In this document: piece after piece, positions 5,561 through 8,704 of the stretch
How the letters are laid out: each line of letters starts with the position of its first letter
How positions within the stretch are numbered: position 1 is the stretch's first letter
NCBI GenBank assembly: GCA_946480585.1
Contig: CAMLKQ010000080.1
Span: 1 to 8,704, forward strand
Direction: 5' to 3'
DNA: 8,704 nucleotides
DNA from: an uncultured Kangiella sp.
Lineage (GTDB): Bacteria > Pseudomonadota > Gammaproteobacteria > Enterobacterales > DSM-103792
Program-made: the position numbers and the translations under genes
Notes under the pieces: model-generated
Seen by the model: the letters and a program-made list of their open reading frames with translations, nothing else
What the model was told of the DNA's origin: nothing
Databases searched by the model: none

Positions 5561-7147
5561 ATGACCTCCACCCCGCTCAATGAGCAGCGCCAGCTGCTCG
5601 GCCACCCGCTCGGCCTGTACATCTGCTTCTTCACCGAAATGTGGGAGCGCTTTGCCTTCTACGGCATGAAAGCACTGCTGTTCCTTTATTTGACCCAGCA
5701 CCACAAATTCGGCGACAGCGACGGTTATCTGCTGCTCGGCACCTATGCCGGCCTTGCCTATGCGTTGCCGGTGATCGGCGGCATGCTGGCTGACAAATAC
5801 CTCGGCATGCGCAAGGCGGTGGTATTCGGCGGCCTGTTGCTGGTACTCGGCCAGCTCGGCATGGCCTACAAAGGTCACGCCGCGTTTGTGGGCGAAAACG
5901 GGCTCGATCAGGATGCCTTCGCGATCCAGATCATGTACCTGTCGCTGGCCTTTATCATTGTCGGCGTCGGTTTCCTGAAGCCGAACATTTCGACCATTGT
6001 CGGCCGCCTGTATGGCGATACCGATCCGCGTCGCGATTCCGCCTTCACCATTTTCTACATGGGCATCAACCTCGGCGCGTTTTTCTCGTCATTGTTCGTC
6101 GGCTATGTCGGCATCGAATACGGTTGGGAATACGGCTTTGGTTCGGCCGGCATCGGCATGCTGGTCGGCCTCGCGGTGTTCCTGATGGGTCAGGCGCATT
6201 TCCATGGCCATGCCGAACCGTGCAACCCGGCCAGTTTGAAAGAGCCAGTATTCGGTCTGCCGCGCGAATGGGCGATTTATCTCGGCTCGTTTGTCGGCGT
6301 GGTGCTGGTGCAACAGATCCTGCAAATCCGTTTTGATTTTTCGTTCATTGGCAACCTGCTCGGCATGGCCGAAGGCGCCGAGATCACCGCCACCGAAGTG
6401 GTCGCGATCCTGATGACCGTGGTGCTGCTGATCTGGTGGACCAAATTCATCCTGCGCGAGTGCACGCAGCAGGAACGCCGCAACATGATTGTGCTGATGG
6501 TGCTGATCGGCATCAGCTCGGTGTTCTGGGGTTTGTATGAGCAGACCTATGGCACTTGGGTGGCGTTCTCTGACCGCGTGATGAACCTGCACACGTTCAA
6601 CCTTGGCTTCATGGATTTCACCCCGAATGCCTCGCAGCTGACCTCGGTCGGCGCGCTGTTCATTTTCCTGCTGGCGATTCCGTTTGCCTGGCTGTGGCCG
6701 ATGCTCGACAAGCGCGGCTGGAACCCGAGCGCATCGGCAAAATTCGGCTGGGGTCTGATTTTTGCCGGCCTCGCACATTTTGTTCTGGAAATCGCTGCAC
6801 TGAATCCGGAAGCCAATGGCCTCGCCGGTTTCTGGTGGTTCATCCTCGCCTACTTTGTTTTGGAAGTCGGTGAGATGGTGCTGTCGCCAATCGGTCTGTC
6901 CGCGGTCACCACCTTGTCGGTGCCGCGCGTGGTCAGCTTGATGATGGGCGTCTGGTTCCTCGCCTCGGCCTTCGGTGAAATGCTGGCCGGCCGCTTCGGC
7001 ACCTTGGCGGCGATGCCGGAAGGCACCACCACGCCGGACGCGCTCGCCATTTACGCTGATGTGTTCCAGACGCTCGGCTGGATTGGTATCGGTTGCGGCG
7101 TGTTCATGCTGGTCATCACCCCGCTGATGAAACGTGGCGCGCCGTAA
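5561..7147 (+). CDS. POT/PTR2-family peptide:proton symporter, 14-TM form
   Basis: 528 residues, typical of bacterial POT di/tripeptide symporters of the inner membrane. Seen directly: EMWERFAFYGMK (Glu26, Glu29, Arg30, Lys37), FLKPNIST with Lys140, FYMGINLGAFFSS (165-177), LYEQ with Glu327 on TM7, and EVGEMVLSPIGLS with Glu438 on TM10. Hydrophobic stretches at about 236-255 and 275-296, between TM6 and TM7, correspond to the extra helices HA and HB of bacterial POTs, giving 14 segments. Where the other POT here has Arg35, this protein has Lys37, a position that in studied POTs contacts the peptide C-terminus. A periplasmic loop between TM7 and TM8 (about 330-360) is longer than in the other POT. 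ATG 5561 is the likely start: GAG lies 7 bases upstream and AGGA is too close to count, so the ribosome site is weak. An inverted repeat precedes the gene and a strong terminator follows. It is not a recent duplicate of the other POT. Confidence 0.92.
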   Translation: MTSTPLNEQRQLLGHPLGLYICFFTEMWERFAFYGMKALLFLYLTQHHKFGDSDGYLLLGTYAGLAYALPVIGGMLADKYLGMRKAVVFGGLLLVLGQLGMAYKGHAAFVGENGLDQDAFAIQIMYLSLAFIIVGVGFLKPNISTIVGRLYGDTDPRRDSAFTIFYMGINLGAFFSSLFVGYVGIEYGWEYGFGSAGIGMLVGLAVFLMGQAHFHGHAEPCNPASLKEPVFGLPREWAIYLGSFVGVVLVQQILQIRFDFSFIGNLLGMAEGAEITATEVVAILMTVVLLIWWTKFILRECTQQERRNMIVLMVLIGISSVFWGLYEQTYGTWVAFSDRVMNLHTFNLGFMDFTPNASQLTSVGALFIFLLAIPFAWLWPMLDKRGWNPSASAKFGWGLIFAGLAHFVLEIAALNPEANGLAGFWWFILAYFVLEVGEMVLSPIGLSAVTTLSVPRVVSLMMGVWFLASAFGEMLAGRFGTLAAMPEGTTTPDALAIYADVFQTLGWIGIGCGVFMLVITPLMKRGAP

Positions 7148-7164
7148 TCCATCATCACCCTCGT

Positions 7165-7193
7165 AAAAAGCCCGGCTCGTCCGGGCTTTTTTT
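7165..7193 (+). terminator. Intrinsic terminator of the second POT gene
   Basis: GCCCGG (7170-7175) pairs with CCGGGC (7181-7186) around a CTCGT loop. The stem extends through five A-T pairs at its foot, and a run of seven T (7187-7193) follows. It begins 17 bases past the POT stop codon and isolates the CBS gene from POT transcription. Confidence 0.92.
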
Positions 7194-7253
7194 GTGGCCG
7201 GCAACAGCTTGTGGTCGCCCAAACCGGCCGTTCCGGTGAAAGCGCAGCGATTC

Positions 7254-7262
7254 TGCTATACC
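7254..7262 (+). promoter_or_regulatory. Candidate extended -10 promoter of the CBS-domain gene
   Basis: TGCTATACC matches the extended -10 form (TG-n-TATAcc) and lies 25 bases before the CBS start codon, after the POT terminator, where an independent promoter is expected. The best -35-like hexamer, TTCCGG at 7231, is 20 bases away and poor, which is usual for extended -10 promoters. A small stem, ACCGG/CCGGT (7223-7237), overlaps the -35 area. Confidence 0.42.
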
Positions 7263-7287
7263 TAAGCGCAAACCCCGGAGGAATCCC

Positions 7288-7707
7288 ATGCAAACCGTCG
7301 CCGAGCTGATGACTGCAAACGTGCTGTGTCTACGTGACAACCAAACGCTGAAGGACGCGCACACGCTGATCCGGGACAAAGGCATCCGCCACATTCCGAT
7401 TGTCGATGACGACGGCAATCTGGTTGGGGTATTGAGCCAGCGGCCACTGCTCGCATTTGTACTCAACGCCGTTGATAACGGCGGGCTGTCGTATGCCGCC
7501 CGACTGGAAGCACGCACATTGATTCGGGAATTGATGGAACAACCGGTTACCATCAGCCCGGAACAACCGCTGACCACCGCCGCCCATTACCTGCTCGACA
7601 ACAAGCAGTCCTGCCTCATCGTCACCGAAGGCGGCAAAGTCACCGGCATCCTGAGTCCGGTCGACTTCATCCGCTGCGCCTTGCATTTTCTGGAAGCGAA
7701 AGGGTAA
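7288..7707 (+). CDS. Small two-CBS-domain (Bateman module) protein
   Basis: 139 residues with no signal peptide or membrane segment. It is essentially one tandem pair of CBS motifs: residues 1-60, with GIRHIPIVDDDGNLVGVLSQ (32-51), and residues 80-135, with MEQPVTISPEQPL, SCLIVTEGGKVTGILSPVDF (108-127). CBS pairs bind adenosyl ligands such as AMP, ATP, SAM or cyclic dinucleotides and act as cytoplasmic sensors, usually fused to or contacting an enzyme or transporter. Here they stand alone, so the partner is unknown. GGAGGA at 7277-7282, five bases before ATG 7288, fixes the start. The gene has its own apparent promoter and is flanked by a terminator upstream and a long stem-loop downstream, so it is probably monocistronic. 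A regulatory link to the neighbouring POT gene is possible but unsupported. Confidence 0.9.
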   Translation: MQTVAELMTANVLCLRDNQTLKDAHTLIRDKGIRHIPIVDDDGNLVGVLSQRPLLAFVLNAVDNGGLSYAARLEARTLIRELMEQPVTISPEQPLTTAAHYLLDNKQSCLIVTEGGKVTGILSPVDFIRCALHFLEAKG

Positions 7708-7750
7708 CGGGTTGGGGATAAATCGTTAGCGTAGCCAGCTTCAATTACGA

Positions 7751-7789
7751 CACCATCGCCCTGTCGATCACAACGTCAGGGCGATGGTG
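7751..7789. terminator. 13-bp stem-loop between convergent genes
   Basis: CACCATCGCCCTG (7751-7763) is exactly mirrored by CAGGGCGATGGTG (7777-7789) around a 13-base loop. It lies between the end of the CBS gene (plus) and the end of the small exported-protein gene (minus), where a shared terminator is expected. Neither strand has a U run after the stem, so it is not a canonical intrinsic terminator. It may block transcription or protect the 3' ends of both messages. Confidence 0.55.
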
Positions 7790-7816
7790 CTTACGACATC
7801 CGGTTAACCCACGCGA

Positions 7817-8188
7817 TCACTCGTGGTAGATCGAACCGGTCGAGACATAGAGATAGTCGCAGATGCCAGCATCGGTCCAGCGCATATAGATATAGGACTC
7901 GTTGCTCAAACCGCGAATCGCTTCGAGATGGGCCGGATCCGTTGTGGTGCAAGTCTTGGTGACATTGGCGGCCGTACGGGCCTGACAGATGCCATAGACC
8001 GAGCTGCCGGTAAAATTGACACTGGCACAGGAAATAAACTGCACCGCATCAGCGCTGTTGCGTGCACCGATAAACGAACCCCACGCAGTATTGCCACTGA
8101 TGTTCACCTGATAGTGATTGGTGAACCCCGCAAGCGCGCTGCCGGCAAACCCGAGCAATGCCAAGCCGATCACGTGCAACGTTTTCAT
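7817..8188 (-). CDS. Small exported four-cysteine protein, function unknown
   Basis: 123 residues. Residues 1-20 are a clear signal peptide (MKT, hydrophobic core, ALA/GF site), leaving a secreted or periplasmic mature chain of about 103 residues. The mature chain has four cysteines (54, 68, 80, 110), enough for two disulfides, and is rich in Ser, Thr, Ala, Tyr and Asn. Landmarks are GARNSADAVQFISC (41-54), ICQA (67-70), TTTDPAHLEAI (81-91) and SYIYMRW (98-104). I do not know a characterised family. The RNSAD...C core recalls small hypothetical exported proteins of Xanthomonadaceae and myxobacteria, but that is memory only. The longer open frame (to 8290) is rejected because a perfect AAGGAGG lies 7 bases before ATG 8188 and the signal peptide begins there. 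The partial gene 8305-8704 lies upstream on the same strand, 116 bases away, and might share its transcript. Coding status is well supported; function is unknown. Confidence 0.85.
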   Translation of the reverse strand: MKTLHVIGLALLGFAGSALAGFTNHYQVNISGNTAWGSFIGARNSADAVQFISCASVNFTGSSVYGICQARTAANVTKTCTTTDPAHLEAIRGLSNESYIYMRWTDAGICDYLYVSTGSIYHE

Positions 8189-8195
8189 TGTCAAA

Positions 8196-8202
8196 CCTCC
8201 TT
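8196..8202 (-). promoter_or_regulatory. Consensus Shine-Dalgarno of the small exported protein
   Basis: Read on the minus strand this is AAGGAGG, a perfect anti-16S match seven bases before ATG 8188. It is the strongest ribosome site in the window. It decides the start of the small exported protein against the longer open frame and suggests high expression. Confidence 0.85.
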
Positions 8203-8304
8203 GTTGGGCCCGGATGTAAGCCGGTACGGCCAAACCGGAACAACGGCGCCGACGCGGGACCCGTTCGCGTGGCACAAAACTGCGCATCACGGCAACGAAC
8301 GGAC

Positions 8305-8704
8305 TCAGAGCCCTTCCGGTCCCGGTTGAATACGCCCTTCGTTGATGGCACGTGCCAATGCGGTTGCCATGGCGAAACGCTGCGCCGGCGGCAGTGCTTG
8401 AATGTCGGCATGAAAGCGGACCATGTCTTCACGACTCAAACGGCCACCCGGCAACATGCTGCTGAGTCGCTGATCGGCCTCGGCGCGCTCGCGTGCATTG
8501 GGCTCACGATTTTCTGTGACAGGCTTTGCTGTGACAGGCCTTTCGTTGACAGACAGCGTTGATGCCGTTCGTGTCGCCGCGCGCTCAAGCTGGGCCAGCC
8601 GTGAGTCGATACGCTGCAGAGCGGCCTGTATGCCATCTGCATTACTCGGCAATGGCCTTGCGCCCACGGTAGCGCTGGGCACAGCCGACACCGGCAACGC
8701 CGTA
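8305..8704 (-). CDS. Unrecognised protein, C-terminal part only (runs off window edge)
   Basis: 132 codons are visible and the frame is still open at the window edge, so the N-terminus lies outside; a TTG at 8697 is not a convincing start. The visible part begins with a Pro/Ala/Ser-rich segment. A short coiled coil follows at visible residues 25-39 (Ile25, Leu29, Ile32, Leu36, Leu39, alternating 4-3 spacing). Next is a low-complexity linker with a five-residue repeat (VNERP, VTAKP, VTENR), then a charged helical C-terminus with SREDMVRFHADIQALPPAQR (90-109) and AMATALARAINEGRIQPG. No signal peptide, membrane span or catalytic motif is visible. The layout (coiled coil, linker, helical tail) suggests an adaptor or an envelope-associated protein, but this is a guess. 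The gene lies 116 bases upstream of the small exported protein on the same strand. Confidence 0.72.
   Translation of the reverse strand, partial: TALPVSAVPSATVGARPLPSNADGIQAALQRIDSRLAQLERAATRTASTLSVNERPVTAKPVTENREPNARERAEADQRLSSMLPGGRLSREDMVRFHADIQALPPAQRFAMATALARAINEGRIQPGPEGL
8514..8558. repeat. Imperfect 15-bp tandem repeat within the partial gene
   Basis: Three units begin at 8514, 8529 and 8544. CTGTGACAGGC is identical in the first two, and the third (CGTTGACAGAC) is degenerate. The 15-base period keeps the reading frame and encodes a five-residue repeat (VNERP, VTAKP, VTENR) in a likely flexible linker. Such repeats can vary in copy number by slippage. Confidence 0.7.

Noticed and set aside
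6089..7222. A 377-codon minus-strand open frame opposite the second POT gene
   Set aside because: Its composition is His/Gln/Asp/Arg-rich, as expected of an antisense reading of membrane-protein codons, and it has no domain. It also runs through the POT terminator.
8221..8238. CCGGT/ACCGG inverted repeat ahead of the small exported protein, with a TTGTTC...TTACAT promoter pairing
   Set aside because: A 5-bp arm is expected by chance in GC-rich sequence, and the promoter boxes match consensus at only about half of the positions.
8189..8290. N-terminal extension of the small exported protein
   Set aside because: It would bury a good signal peptide and ignores the perfect AAGGAGG before ATG 8188.

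Overview
The window is ordinary high-GC chromosomal DNA. It looks gammaproteobacterial, perhaps from a Xanthomonadales- or Pseudomonadales-like relative. The grounds are an AcuI that closely resembles the enterobacterial YhdH protein (compared from memory), a GTAG-headed REP dyad of the kind common in Pseudomonas and Stenotrophomonas/Lysobacter, GC-rich codon use, and the gene content. I could not place it to genus. No tRNA, rRNA, CRISPR array, insertion sequence, prophage gene or attachment site was seen, and no gap between genes exceeds about 200 bases.

Layout. The left two thirds is mostly on the minus strand. From left to right it holds an exported M61-family metallopeptidase with a PDZ domain (54-1877), a REP dyad (1933-1998), an AcuI/YhdH-type acrylyl-CoA reductase (2021-3016), a strong intrinsic terminator (3111-3142), a POT-family peptide:proton symporter (3165-4586) and an AlkB-like 2-oxoglutarate dioxygenase (4786-5406). 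A divergent intergenic region follows. The plus strand then carries a second, clearly different POT transporter (5561-7147), its terminator, and a small two-CBS-domain protein (7288-7707). The right end returns to the minus strand, with a small exported four-cysteine protein (7817-8188) and the C-terminal 132 residues of an unrecognised protein that runs off the window edge (8305-8704).

How the genes fit together. The clearest theme is peptide use: an exported peptidase and two di/tripeptide-type transporters lie within about 7 kb. They are not one operon, because terminators and separate leaders break them up. The two transporters are not recent duplicates. The second has two extra hydrophobic segments between TM6 and TM7 (a 14-TM plan) that the first lacks (12 TM). 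AcuI (reduction of acrylyl-CoA) and AlkB (alkylation repair) have no evident link to peptide uptake.

Novelty. I found no convincing new multi-gene system. The points most worth a second look are the unrecognised exported four-cysteine protein with its partial neighbour, the 12-TM versus 14-TM transporter pair, the REP dyad, and several inverted repeats in promoter or leader positions (acuI, both POT genes, alkB-like gene) that look like operators or leader structures.
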